Below, piece after piece: positions 26,101-38,475 of a DNA stretch of 64,000 nucleotides (position 1 is the stretch's first letter; each line of letters opens with the position of its first letter). The notes beneath the pieces were generated by a model. The model worked only from the letters and a program-made list of their open reading frames with translations. It was not told the DNA's origin and made no database searches. The DNA lies in assembly GCF_000003815.2 (NCBI RefSeq), contig NW_023365778.1, forward strand, positions 21,794 to 85,793. The letters are read 5' to 3'. The translations under genes were made by a program, and so were the position numbers. Source of the DNA: Branchiostoma floridae. Lineage: Eukaryota; Chordata; Leptocardii; Amphioxiformes; Branchiostomatidae.

Positions 26101-29100
26101 CTAGCTTCGGTTATCGGTCTTCTAAGATTGAACATCATTGTCATTGTGAAATTGGAGGCCTCATGTTCTTTAAGAGACACACATTTGGAACCCACCACTG
26201 TAAAGGGTAATAGTCTATCCTGGTGCGAGTGGAACAAACCTAAGTATTACATGTACAGTTCATCTTAACAATCGTACAAAACTGTGATGTTATTTATTTC
26301 AAAACAAAGCATGTACCAATGCATGAAAAAATTTTGGTCTATCCCTGAGTTTCTCCAATGATACCAGTGACAATCACTGGGGAAAGTTGGCCATACAGCT
26401 AGTGTACGTCACTTGTAAGTTTAAACATAGTTACAAAGTTTGTAAATATTTACATATTTTTCTCCACAGATAAAGCTCCGCTCTGCGACTGCAGTGAAGA
26501 AGGTACAGGATTGCCTGGAGAGATTCGACCCCCGTTTTGTCACCATGATGAGAACTCCCCTTACTGTGGACCCCAACAAGCGCCTGATCATGACTGTGAA
26601 GAAGACCAGACCTGTCCCTGTAGTCACACAGCCACCCAGCTGTCCTCTGAGACCCAGGGGAGAGGCGGACGAAGGAGGTAAGGCCTAGGAAAATTAGTGC
26701 TGTGTTTTTTTCTATCCAGTAAAGGTTTAAGCATCATCAGTATTGGGCTGGCAACTAGGGCTCTCTATCTACTAAAATGCAGAAACTTTCTTGGTGGTTT
26801 TATGTTAACTTAACAGTTTTTGCAGAGGCCTCTTCACTACCAACTCAAAACCACCACAAACATTTTCCTTCTGTGTTCTACTTGTGCTGCAAAGGGCAGC
26901 CTGCTTCTCACTACATCTACCTACATGTATGTTACATTTTGTAATGGTATAGTAATATTGAAATGTATACTTGTCTCAGTGAAGAAACACGAATAAGCAA
27001 AATTATCAGATTTTTTAGTTCGCATTCATTTATTTCTCTGTATGGCTTACTGTATAACACAATAGTAGATAAGTAGTACTGTATTGGTAGAAAAGTTTAC
27101 AGTATTATGATGGAAGAAAGACATTTACATCCTTACCAACGACTTGTACCTCCCTGCAGAGAGAGTGGAACCTCCTCCCAAGCGCCCCCACGTGTCAGAC
27201 AGCTGCAGCTGTAGTTCGGGCTGCTCGTCGCGCCGGTGCGGGTGCTGGAGCTGCATGCGGCCGTGCGAGCCCAGCTGTCAGTGCACCAACTGTAACAACC
27301 CCCTCATGGTCCTCAGGCAGTTTGGGGTGGATGTGGACAAGGCACTGGAGGACGACTGTCTGGTGCTCAACTTTGCTAAGGTATGCGGTGGATTTTTCCG
27401 TTATTACCTCCGAGTCAGTAATTAAACCTAGTCATGCCTTAGCATCTCTTGAATTGTGACAATCAAACAGTTAAAGTCTGAAACAGACTTTTACTTCCCA
27501 CCCTATGAACGATTATATTATGAACTTTAAAGTTTAACATACTGAGTTCTTATGTTTGTGTGTATTTATGTATGTGTGTGTGTGTGTTTGTGTTTGGTAA
27601 CCGCATAACTCAAGTTGATGATCGTAAAATGAAAAAAAAAAAGATTACTAATAGATAATAGGGCCCCTAGTGTCTTTCAATGGTACTGCAGCATGATTTC
27701 CGGTGTTAATACCTCGTTTTTCAAGCAATTTTTCAAAGATATTTTACACTCAAGTATGACACTTATATCATGTCATCAATAGAATTTAAACTCCTGACCT
27801 CTTGTTCCAGAGGTAGAGTTTCTAACTGCAGCACTAGGCATGTGCACACTACTACTGTTAATATGCAATGTATGATAATGGAATTCACCCGCCCAGGTGC
27901 CTAACCTGCGTCAGCACCTGCAGACCCTGTACCACCTGCCGTGCTGCGGAGCCATGGTACAGCTGCTGGCCATGATCCCTGGCTGTCGCTCCTGCCCAAA
28001 GTGTAAAAACAAGGCCGTGTACTCCTACTCCTGGTGCAAGTGAGGCTGCTTTCTTCCTTTCTGTTGGGTGTTAAACCGTCTCTACTTAAAAAACAATTTC
28101 GTGTTTTTCAAATCTATGTTCTTTTCATTGAAGACAGATGACACTATATTACATTTGTAGTTGATGTTTCAATAGCCCTTGGGCAATGCAATTTTGTGCA
28201 ATCACCACAGCAGGACACAAGTCCACTAGTAGTGGTGAGTGTTCATCTACTGTGCTCTTTCCCGAATTCTGCGTGCTAAGGGAAAGCAGCTTGTGCTATT
28301 TTTAAAGACTTGGTGTGATTTGGCATAGGATCCTACTGCATCTGTCAAGGAGGGCCCAAGTCAAGTCACTTTATTATTGTTGTCACTAACTTCTTTGGCA
28401 ACATTGGTGGCTTGGACTTTCATTTTGCTAAAATGTTAAAGGAACAAGAAATTATACATCTACTGGAGCTTAATCTCTAAACTAAGGTTAACTTCATTCT
28501 GTGTTCCAGCTTTCTTCTGTGTGACCAAAACAAGAGGCCAAGGAATCACTGCACCAAATGTCGCAAGTGTAAGGACTTCAGGGATGTGCACTGCCAGGTA
28601 GGAATGACAATTGCTGCACGTTGATAAGTGTCAACCATGATCCCTTTTACATTGCTCACCACCTAAGTCCATCCTCTACACATGCCCCTACCAAAATACC
28701 ACAGTAACTGTGCCTCCTGTAATTCCTCTTAGCCCCCATTGCAAATCTGGTTAGCCCCCACCCTTCTACTTTGCCCCCAGTGGCTGCTCTCAACCAACAC
28801 TGCTCACAGTTGACACAAAAATCGTGACAAATGTAGCAATGCAGAAAGGTGATCCAGAATCACGTGTCCAGCTGCTTTTAGATTTTGTGACTGTTACTGT
28901 TACAGTTTCTTCCCAATTTTCCTGTCAACTATGAGCAGTGCAAAGTGGAAGGAGTCACAAATGTTGGTGGGCTACATTCAGGATCAATTCATACTCATTG
29001 GAAAATCACATCCAGTTACTCAAGCAACTGGATGTGATTTTACAAAATTCAAGAAACTGTTATTTGGCATATCTTATTACCTAGCAGTCTAACCATCATT

Positions 29101-29377
29101 GACATTGGATGAAAGAGTCAAATTTTCCCATTGATTTCTCTGTCAGAAATGTAACACCTGCTACTTCGCGGGAGCCCTGGGAGAACAGCGCTGCCCATGT
29201 TCGTTGCGACAGAGGACCAGCCAACAAACCGCCAGCACAGAGTCACTCTCTAGCTTCTTCCAGTTCTTTGCTGGAACCCACCAACAGCCATCAGGACAGG
29301 GGACCGGTCTTGGCCTGAACCAACTGGTACCATCCAGCTCAAACCAGCACGGACCAATTTCTGGTTCAGAAGTGTGA
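20197..29377 (+). CDS. Large low-complexity protein with C-terminal CXC-type cysteine-rich domain
   Basis: Coding exons 20197-20309, 20887-23666, 24047-24174, 24450-24511, 24991-25105, 25646-25810, 26470-26677, 27160-27380, 27897-28039, 28510-28597, 29147-29377: 1417 residues, all phases consistent. The start MENSPDSMSTW lies in a small exon whose phase 2 donor exactly completes the codon at 20887. Residues 1-964 are low in complexity (S/T/P/Q-rich, acidic stretches, an N-run GNNNNNNKSG-like at about 22663-22690). Residues about 995-1190 form a compact, mixed alpha/beta-looking domain spread over five short exons. From about residue 1205 ten cysteines in CxC pairs resemble the CXC DNA-binding domain of MSL2/tesmin proteins, and further C/H clusters follow to about residue 1355. 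I do not know the family; a nuclear DNA-binding regulator is an inference from the CXC part. No RING finger is visible, so it is not MSL2 itself. A variant poly(A) signal ATTAAA lies near 30004. Confidence 0.8.
20385..20450 (+). repeat. tRNA-derived SINE head
   Basis: The A-box-like TAGCTCAACTGGTAGCAGTC is followed by 'cacagttgagctcctg'. The same head is inverted at 24775-24850. It lies in intron 1 of the CXC gene. Confidence 0.55.
24270..24410 (+). repeat. Interspersed repeat shared with 52.1-52.25 kb
   Basis: 'ccctagcagcttgc' followed by 'tggaactgcaggggc' occurs here and at 52200-52232, with looser similarity upstream ('tatcttttg..ctg.acatg'). About 140 bp; probably a SINE or MITE piece. 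Confidence 0.6.
24650..24898 (-). repeat. SINE (reverse) next to a LINE 3' tail
   Basis: The minus strand shows the same tRNA-like head as 20385-20450 (about 24775-24850). Immediately beside it, 24868-24898 is the inverted copy of the LINE terminus seen at 13824-13855 ('caataaaggtcttcattcat'). It lies in a CXC-gene intron, ending about 90 bp before an exon. Confidence 0.6.
26790..26865. repeat. Degenerate fragment of the TACTGTAAATGCA MITE family
   Basis: 'ggtggttttatgtta' and its inverted partner 'aaaaccaccacaaac' match the interior of the copies at 1300 and 44306. Terminal repeats are not preserved. Confidence 0.5.
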
Positions 29378-30410
29378 GCTTCCTGTGTGTAGCTCACAAG
29401 CAAAATGTAGGATTTGTCTTTGACTTCTGTCAATGTTAGTTGTATTGTTAGCCTTCGGACAATCGTTCATGAAAATCATTTTTGCTTGACAATTTAGCAC
29501 TAGACTTGAGATTATGACATTTAAAGATACACAATTTGGGCCCCTTCTAATGTTGTATGGCCATTTGTTCCAGTTACTTAAGAAATGATGACACAGATTG
29601 ATCTCCATTGCTGTCTGTCTGACTAGAAGTAGGTTGTAGGGACTAGATAGGTCTGTGTTGTTTCGGTTCTTGTTCTGTCAGGAATTTCAAAGTGCCTTAA
29701 GACTCAATTTGGAAAATTAATGTTCCATGTATTTTGCCTTTCCAGTGACAGAAAGAAAGGCATAGCTTTCACTATATTCTGTTATGTTTTGTTCAGAATA
29801 ATTACTCTTGTTTCTATAGATTCTTTGAATTGTGTAAAGATTATAATTAAATTTCTATATTTTCATGTTTGTTGCTTTAATGGAAAATATATGATTTGTT
29901 GTGCATAAATTGTTATATCTATAATTCAAGATTTCTGTTGAATGTAGATTCTTAGCTCTAGTCTTAGTAGGTCACTAGTTTTTTTCTGAAAGTTTTACAA
30001 GAAATTAAAGTTTCTTCACACCTTTCTTTATCTTGGCATTTTATTTGTAAATGTGGAAAACAAGATACTGTACATAGCACATACTGTATTAAGGAGAAAT
30101 GCTAGCGGTGGTTTTATGTTCAAAATCACCGCCAACATTTCCGCTTTCGCAGTAAAACCTGCATTACATTTTCAACCGCGAACTTAGAACAACCAGGAAC
30201 ACTCAAGTTTCTCCATACAAGAAAATTAGATACACACAAACAACTCTTTTACCCTCTTTTACAGTAACTTGTAGCCTGACTAAAAATGAGATGTGGAGAA
30301 ATTATCTTTATTCCTAAGCTCCTCTCGACATGACCTGTCGACTGTTAAAACTGAAGTCTGAACTTGTTCATTGTGTTGAAACATGTTACTGATCTCGGTC
30401 GCAAACATAT
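29378..30410. other. 3' flanks between convergent CXC and HECT-like genes
   Basis: Contains the presumed 3' UTR of the CXC gene (last clear AT-rich signal ATTAAA near 30004), a MITE fragment at 30108-30190 ('agcggtggttttatgttca'), and on the minus strand AATAAA at 30312-30307, about 100 bp past the HECT-gene stop. The two genes converge with only about 1 kb between stop codons. Confidence 0.6.
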
Positions 30411-31509
30411 CTAAGGCTGGTTAAATGTTCCCTGTTCATTGTTTAACTGACTTTCCAACAATGCTTTGAATAAATCGAAGTCTGTGATCACTGGCATATC
30501 TACACTGAGCCCACAAGTAGAAAACTGGAAACCGAGAGAATTTGGTTTGAACCTGATATTCAACCGAGTGCCTGGCAGCAGGCTGTAACTTGCTGTTATG
30601 GCAAATAGAAACTGTTTCAGCATTACTTTGCCTGCATCCTGAAACCACTGCTTTACAAATGTTTTCATTTGTTCCCCAGCCTGGATATCCTCACACATAG
30701 TTGTGTCAAAATCTATTACAGAGAAAATATCCAAACCCGAGATGGCATGTTTAAATGTGTTCAGTAGTTCACATATTTCTTCCCTACACAACGTAACACC
30801 ATGTGCAGGGCCTGTGTTCCACAATTCCTGGAATCCTGTAACAAGACCCAAGATGGCAACAAATGGCCGATCCAGGCACTCAATACGAGATAGTCGCGGC
30901 AACAAAGCCTCCAAGTCTTCTCTTGTGGACGGCAATTTTGCAACATCAAATTCTAACACAGTATCTTTGACCTCCTTTTGCACATTTTTGCTTTTGAGAG
31001 CCTTTTGCAAGAGAGCTCTCACATTGTTTGGCAAGATATCATATACAAAGATATGTTGGTAGTCTCTGATGGTGTTCAATTGCTCCATGCCATTAAACAT
31101 GGCTTCCACCAAGTACAGGGTAGGTACACAGGGAACAGTCTGTGTAACACAAACATGTGGGCAGTATACCGACCCACAGCATGCCAGAAGTGATACACTG
31201 ATGGTTCAATATCAGGGGTCAGAGAAGGGATGCTGTCAAGTTTAGCATTTTTTTGCATTTCTGCCAAAACAGTTGAAAGCTCCCTGCTGGTCCCCCAACA
31301 TCTATGCCTTCTCCCATCAAAATACTACATACTGCTCATGCCAGATGCTTTCGGGGTTATCAAGGTAATAGTTGATATTCTGCTGGTGAAGTGGACTTCC
31401 ATCGTGTCTGTCAACTCGTAAACGCTGCGCCCGTGGGTTTGTGCTGATGTGTTGACGATGCCTTTGCCTGATTTCTTCAAGCAAAGATCTGGAAAGAAAA
31501 CAAAGACAA

Positions 31510-31665
31510 ATAATCGCTTGCAGGTAGATGTGCAAAAGTTAGGTGTGACGGGTTGGTTCAGTGTAATATAACCAGCTGCTGCCGCGCCACGTGCTCAGGA
31601 AGCTGATGTGTTGCGCTGAAGGGCGGTTATACCGGCTATATAGATACAGATAATCAAACTTTCTA
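31510..31665 (+). repeat. Interspersed repeat ending 'ccggctatatagatacagat'
   Basis: Copies in the same orientation lie at 43735-43895 and more weakly at 36990-37100 and 20075-20140. Shared blocks: 'agatgtgcaaaagtta', 'ttcagtgtaatataac', 'gtgtgttgcgctgaagg', and the ending named above. It lies in an intron of the HECT-like gene. Class unknown; SINE-like in size. Confidence 0.65.
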
Positions 31666-33554
31666 CTTTAATGATTTTGTCACTTGCTGTTTTCTTACTG
31701 GTATAGACCAATTTTATGGAATTTTTCAAACAAGTTTCACAAAGTACGAATTTTACAGAATTGACATGATTCATTACTAAGAAACATACAGACAAGTTTT
31801 ACAGACCCCTGATAGAGTGTTGAAAAGTAACCAAAACCTACTAAAAACTTACTAAACCTACTAATCCCTAAAAACCATGACCATGCCACATCCAGAACAC
31901 AATCTATCAAAACTTGAAGTTATGCTGCAGTTCCTTAGAAAGGACCATTGTTAAGCATTGTTAAGTAAACAAACCCAAATCTAAAGATTAAACTAAATGT
32001 ACTTACATCTGTCCAGGTGGTGCCTGGGGAAGCCAGTACTGGAAATTTGCCAGGTGTACTGGGGGTGCTGTACATACAAGAATAACATATTTCAGTTAGG
32101 CTGATTTGTTTTTGGGGTTTTTGCCAACATTACATACATGTCAATAAATACATTTATCATCACCAATTTGGCATGTAAAATTGATTAAAATAGATGACGA
32201 CTGTTTTTAACAAAGTAGCTTGCTAGCACAAAAAAACACCAGTTATAAGTGTTCTAGCCAGCCTTAATTTTTCTTAGTTCCGTCCCCTGGATTTTGAATT
32301 TGGAAATCCTGTCTAGGGCTGCAGGTGATCCTAGGGTGGTCCTGGGGCATGCTCCCCTGAAAAAAGTTCAAATCTAGACCCCCTGAAATGCTATTTCCTG
32401 CATTTTGAGGAGCACATTTTGCTTGTAGGCTCTGCTTGGTTCAAATGACAATCAAACTTGTCCTGAGCAACCACTTGATGGACTGAGCAAAAATGGTTGC
32501 TAAAGACAAGTGGTTGGTCCAGAAGTTGGTTGGCAACAGCATATATTAATAAATACATGTAAATGATTACATTCGGCACGATATACACTTTAGTTCCCAG
32601 GAAACATATCTAGTAGAGATGCCCACAGTTTTTATCTCAATGCTGTTATGAACTTAAAGTTCAAGAAACCATTGTTTAACATTCAGAGCTGTGTTTTTCT
32701 AGCAATTAAACAAAGTTTGTGTTGTAGTTGTCTGTTTCTAACACAGCTCAACAAGTGCTTTCAGTTTATAAAAATTCAATTTGCACTGTGCACAGTACTA
32801 GAAGTGTCAAATGCTTCACTGATTTTCAGACATTTCCTTAACAGATTTTTTACTGTTCTTCAACTGCATCTATCTATACCATATGGTGTTATTGTTGTGA
32901 ACATTACAGACAATGTGGATTTGAACTATTTCTGATCCAAATGTTATGACTGCTAGTGCCATAAAATGTAGAAATTCTCATTTTGAAATTGCCAATGGGC
33001 TTTATGTCTATCAATTTTTGCTGTTGTGGGGGTTTGAGAGACCCCTAGTTAAAAAGAAAAGTTGGTTGCTTGAGATAGGGTCTTAATATAGTATGTAAAA
33101 ATGGATGAGACTGTTTCAATATGTCCTCTGACGGCAGGTGGTTGTATCTTTGATTTTTGCCTGCAGATTTTTGTCCATCATAGACCTCGGAGTGGACGTG
33201 GCATGCTGAAGTTTGATCCAAATGTTTTGTTACCAAATGTAATTTGTACTTCTGGACGTAGACACCTTAGACATACTGATGATTACAACCTCAAACACAG
33301 CTAGCACTGCCCCAAAGCCAAAATAAAATTTAGCATTTACCATACCTGTTGCACGTCCAAACAGTTCTTCCTCAGTCAATCCCTCAAAATCTTCAAAAAT
33401 GGATCCTTGTATCTGTGATAAAAACATTCATAAGAAATGATTTTTTTTTTTAAATTACTTTAAAAAAATAACAGAAAATAGATACAAAATCTATCAAAAA
33501 ACATAAGTAAAAAGCAATATTAATGTAACAAATTAACAAACACCTGGTCTTCCT

Positions 33555-36160
33555 CATGGCTTGCTGCAGGTACATGAGCTGTCACCGCTAGCTCCTGGCT
33601 TGCTGCAGGTACATGAGCAGTAGCCACTAACTCCTGGCTTGCTGCAGGTACATGAGCTGTAGTGACTAGCTCCTGGCTTGCTGCAGGTACATGAGCTGTA
33701 GTGACTAACTCCTGGCTTGCTGCTGGTACGTGAGCTGTAGTGACTAATAACTCCTGGCTTGCTGCAGGTACATGAGCTGTCACTGCTACCTCCTGGCTTG
33801 CTGCAGGTACGTGAGCTGTCACCGCTAGCTCCTGGCTTGCTGCAGGTACGTGAGCTGTCACCGCTAGCTCCTGGCTTGCTGCAGGTACGTGAGCTGTAGT
33901 GACTAGCTCCTGGCTTGCTGCAGGTACGTGAGCTGTCACTGCTAGCTCCTGGCTTGCTGCAGGTACGTGAGCTGTCACCGCTGGCTCCTGGCTTGCTGCA
34001 GGTACATGAGCTGTAGCGACTAACTCCTGGCTTGCTGCAGGTACGTGAGCTGTCACCGCTGGCTCCTGGCTTGCTGCAGGTACATGAGCTGTAGCGACTA
34101 ACTCCTGGCTTGCTGCAGGTACGTGAGCTGTCACTGCTAGCTCCTGGCTTGCTGCGGGTACATGAGCTGTAGCGACTAACTCCTGGCTTGCTGCAGGTAC
34201 ATAAGCTGTAGTGACTAACTCCTGGCTTGCTGCAGGTACGTGAGCTGTCACCGCTGGCTCCTGGCTTGCTGCAGGTACGTGAGCTGTAGCGACTAACTCC
34301 TGGCTTGCTGCAGGTACATAAGCTGTAGTGACTAGCTCCTGGCTTGCTGCAGGTACGTGAGCTGTAGTGACTAGCTCCTGGCTTGCTGCAGGTACATGAG
34401 CTGTCACTGCTGTCTCCTGGCTTACTGTAGGTACAAGAGCTATATTAGCGACTAACTCCTGGCTTGCTGCAGGTACATGAGCTGTCACTGCTGGCTCCTG
34501 GCTTACTGTAGGTACAAGAGCTATATTAGCGACTGACTCCTGGCTTGCTGCAGGTACATGAGCTGTAGCGACTAGCTCCTGGCTTGCTGCAGGTACGTGA
34601 GCTGTAGTGACTAACTCCTGGCTTGCTGCAGGTACGTGAGCTGTAGTGACTACTAACTCCTGGCTTGCTGCAGGTACATGAGCTGTCACTGCTACCTCCT
34701 GGCTTGCTGCAGGTACGTGAGCTGTAGCGACTAACTCCTGGCTTGCTGCAGGTACGTGAGCTGTAGTGACTACTAACTCCTGGCTTGCTGCAGGTACATG
34801 AGCTGTCACTGCTACCTCCTGGCTTGCTGCAGGTACGTGAGCTGTAGCGACTAACTCCTGGCTTGCTGCAGGTACATGAGCCGTCACCGCTGGCTCCTGG
34901 CTTGCTGCAGGTACGTGAGCTGTAGCCACTAACTCCTGGTTTGCTGCAGGTAGGTGAGCTGTCACTGCTAGCTCCTGGCTTGCTGCAGGTACGTGAGCTG
35001 TAGCGACTAACTCCTGGCTTGCTGCAGGTACGTGAGCAGTACCGGCTAGCTCCTGGCTTGCTGCAGGTAAATGAGCTGTCACCGCTGGCTCCTGGTTTGC
35101 TGCAGGTACGTGAGCTGTCACCGCTGGCTCCTGGCTTGCTGCAGGTACGTGAGCTGTAGCGACTAACTCCTGGCTTGCTGCAGGTACATGAGCTGTCACC
35201 GCTGGCTCCTGGCTTGCTGCAGGTACGTGAGCTGTAGTGACTAGCTCCTGGCTTGCTGCAGGTACATGAGCTGTCACCGCTGTCTCCTGGCTTGCTGCTG
35301 GTACGTGAGCTGTAGTGACTAGCTCCTGGCTTGCTGCAGGTACATGAGCTGTCACCGCTGTCTCCTGGCTTGCTGCTGGTACGTGAGCTGTAGTGACTAG
35401 CTCCTGGCTTGCTGCAGGTACATGAGCTGTCACCGCTGTCTCCTGGCTTGCTGCAGGTACGTGAGAAGTAGCCACTAACTCCTGGCTTGCTGCAGGTACG
35501 TGAGCTGTCACTGCTAGCTCCTGGCTTGTTGCAGGTACGTGAGCTGTAGCCACTAACTCCTGGCTTGCTGCAGGTATGTGAGCTGTCACCGCTAGCTCCT
35601 GGCTTGCTGCAGGTACGTGAGCAGTAGCCACTAACTCCTGGCTTGCTGCAGGTACGTGAGCTGTAGTGACTAGCTCCTGGCTTACTGCAGGTACGTGAGC
35701 AGTACCGGCTAGCTCCTGGCTTGCTGCAGGTATGTGAGCTGTCACCGCTAGCTCCTGGCTTGCTGCAGGTACGTGAGCAGTAGCCACTAACTCCTGGCTT
35801 GCTGCAGGTACATGAGCTGTAGTGACTAGCTCCTGGCTTGCTGCAGGTACGTGAGCTGTAGTGACTAGCTCCTGGCTTGCTGCAGGTACGTGAGCTGTCA
35901 CTGCTAGCTCCTGGCTTGCTGCAGGTACGTGAGCTGTCACTGCTAGCTCCTGGCTTGCTGCAGGTACGTGAGCTGTCACCGCTGGCTCCTGGCTTGCTGC
36001 AGGTACGTGAGCTGTAGTGACTAACTCCTGGCTTGCTGCAGGTCTGTGAGCTGTCACCGCTGGCTCCTGGCTTGCTGCAGGTACATGAGCTGTCACTGCT
36101 AGCTCCTGGCTTGCTGCAGGTACGTGAGCTGTACCGGCTAGCTCCTGGCTTGCTGTTCCA
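33555..36160 (-). repeat. 39-bp coding minisatellite, about 66 copies
   Basis: The period is 39 bp (13 codons), with a few 42-bp units and two variant units reading ANIALVPTVSQE. On the plus strand the unit reads about 'ctcctggcttgctgcaggta' followed by 'cgtgagctgtcaccgctag'. Differences between units are mostly at a few fixed codons (ELA/ELV/EPA/ETA; VT/AT/TT), and neighbouring pairs recur as 26-residue units, a sign of unequal crossing over or conversion. Frame is kept throughout. Confidence 0.95.
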
Positions 36161-37202
36161 GGTAGATTTTGGTTAGCTGATGGTGGCAAAGGAGCCTCAT
36201 CTGTTGATAGCAGACTAGGTACAGATGTTGCTGAAGCTAGAGTAGCTGATGCCTGTCTGTTTATACTTTTCCAGTCAGTATGATTCATAATCCAGGTGGT
36301 TAGCTCACATATCTTAGTGAGTTTTTCCTGACACACGGAACTATCCACCTCATGGCCATCCCGTTGACGCCGACACTCATTTGCTGCTTCAGTGGCACGA
36401 AATGATATTTTTTCAAACAAAGACGCCATAGTTTCAGCCTCTCTGTTAGTTTTATTAAAGCTAGGTATTCTGCTATCTGCTACTGGTTTCTTCAGTTCAG
36501 GGGCATTTCCACACATGTCCTCCCATGTGCTCTTTTCTGGTGTCTTTACCTCTGTGTCATCAATTCCCACAGCATTTCCATCCATGCTGTTTACACTGTC
36601 AAAACCCGAGTCTCGTGCTGTTGCTGCACGCCTTCTATTTTCCTCCCTCATTTCTCTATCCATTCTGACATCTACTTCTTCAGTCCTGCCTTTCAGGTCC
36701 ATTTTCCTTAGATGAGATGTAAAAAACAAAAGACATACATCAAAGAAATGAAATGTCCATTTCTGCTGAATTCCTAGTCTTTTATATCAATACAATTACA
36801 GGTTTCAAATACGTTCAGAGATACTATATCAGTAATGGATGAATCAATGTTTGAAATGAAATTTGCAGTGATTTGATTTTGAAGTTAAGTGTAGAAAATG
36901 AAAATGAAGTGTCTGTAGTGGTGTTGTGTTTGCAATACCCCTGTAGTTACAAAATGCTACTGTAACAGCAATGGAAACATGGTGTAATATAACATATTGT
37001 TCAGTAAATGTAACCAACTGCTGTTGTGCTGTAGGCCTGTGAAGTTGGCGTGTTATGCTAAAGTTTGATTATACCGGCTATAATTTATGCAGATATATTG
37101 GTGCCTTTACAGACAGCCAGTCAGAAATCACCTACCAGCGAATCGGCAAAGGTTTTACAGACATACAAAACAACTGCCAATTTTTGTTAGTGCTGGCGTG
37201 AG

Positions 37203-37645
37203 GCCTAGAAAAAAAGTTTTGTTTCCTGTTTCAGTCCTGAAAAAATTAGGGTCGGTAGGTAAGGATTATCTTTTTTTCCTTGTAATTTTTCTTAGGTTGG
37301 TCAAAACTTACGTGTGACATATTACAATACAGTCAAACAAATTTAACTGAAATGCATGAGGGCACTAAATGTCTTTCAATGTCAAACTTGAATATTGTGC
37401 ATAATAGTAGTAGTAGTAGTAGTAGTAGTAGACACATTTATCCTTCATTAGATAGGACAAGCAGTGTTTTTTTTTACTTCAATACAAAGTTTATCCTTCA
37501 TTAGATAGGAAAAGCAGTGTTTTTACTTCAATGCAAAGCAGGCAGAATATGTGACTCCACTGCACACCTAAAGAAAGTCTAGGGTCGACAGGTTTTTCTA
37601 GGGTAGGTAGGGAAACAGGAAACACAACATTTTTTTCCTAGGCCT
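37203..37645. mobile_element. MITE with GGCCTAGaAAAAA ends
   Basis: The left end 'ggcctagaaaaaaagttttg' with 'tttcctgttt' and the right end 37613-37645 are inverted repeats of about 32 bp. Inside are a (TAG)n run (about 37408-37432) and a direct duplication of 'ttatccttcattagatagga'. A lone end lies at 2326-2354. It lies in intron 1 of the HECT-like gene. Confidence 0.72.
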
Positions 37646-38394
37646 GACCAACCTTCACTGATCTAAGCTCGAACTCTATTTGCCCAAGGACTGAATGATG
37701 GCTTTGACTTGGCTTGGATCTTAATAAACAATGTTGGAAAATTAGGTCTGTGTTCAATTAAGCCTTGATAGTATTTGTGAATCTTCACCATAACAGGTGC
37801 ACCTACATGTACATATTATGATTGCATTATGATACCATACAATGTAGTATGCACAGGTAGCACTTAGACAAGAGGGTTCTGGCAGAATACATGACAAAAA
37901 TATCTGGGGTGAAGAGGTCACTGCAAATCTAAAACTACCACAAAATAAATGCATTTCCAGTATTTATGTATATGCGCTCTGGTATCAATTTACTAATGAT
38001 TTCCTTTAATTTCATCATCAAAGTTGTTGCCCTGATATTTGTAACAAAATCAGTCATTTGCTAACAAAAGGAAAAGCAAAGTAAGATAACTATTCAACAT
38101 TTGCATATCAAAGTATAAGACAGGGTACCTAAACAAAACTTAGGCACGGGTACAGTTACTTGGGGTCAGGTGCAAATGTATAGGCCTGGACCGACTGTCT
38201 TTTCTTAGTGATGAAATGAAATCTTTGCATGAACTCTTCAACTGCAAGTTTTCTTCATTTTCAACTGCAAATTGATCACAATTGCCATCCTTTATATGGG
38301 ATTCTGTCCATCTGTAGCACTGTTGCCACGTCACTAGAACGTGGTTTCTGACTGGCTGTCCGTAAAGGTGTTTTCGTCACTGTAGCAGTATGTG

Positions 38395-38475
38395 ACTATC
38401 GTGAACGCAAATTCAAAACGACCGCAAACACTCTTACTGCGAAATTAAATCACACTTTAAATGCATTTACGATAC
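38395..38475. repeat. TACTGTAAATGCA-family MITE fragment (right half)
   Basis: 'aaaacgaccgcaaacactct' and 'aaatgcatttacgatac' match the right half of the copy at 1300-1510. Another short right-end piece lies at 37915-37962. Confidence 0.6.

Noticed and set aside
33555-36160. CRISPR-like array
   Set aside because: The 39-bp repeat has no unique spacers, and the window is animal DNA; it is a coding minisatellite.
33520-36729. Reading the long open frame as a complete intronless 1069-residue gene
   Set aside because: A good acceptor stands just before the internal ATG, a donor interrupts the last codons, and flanking exons join in phase, so the frame is an internal exon.
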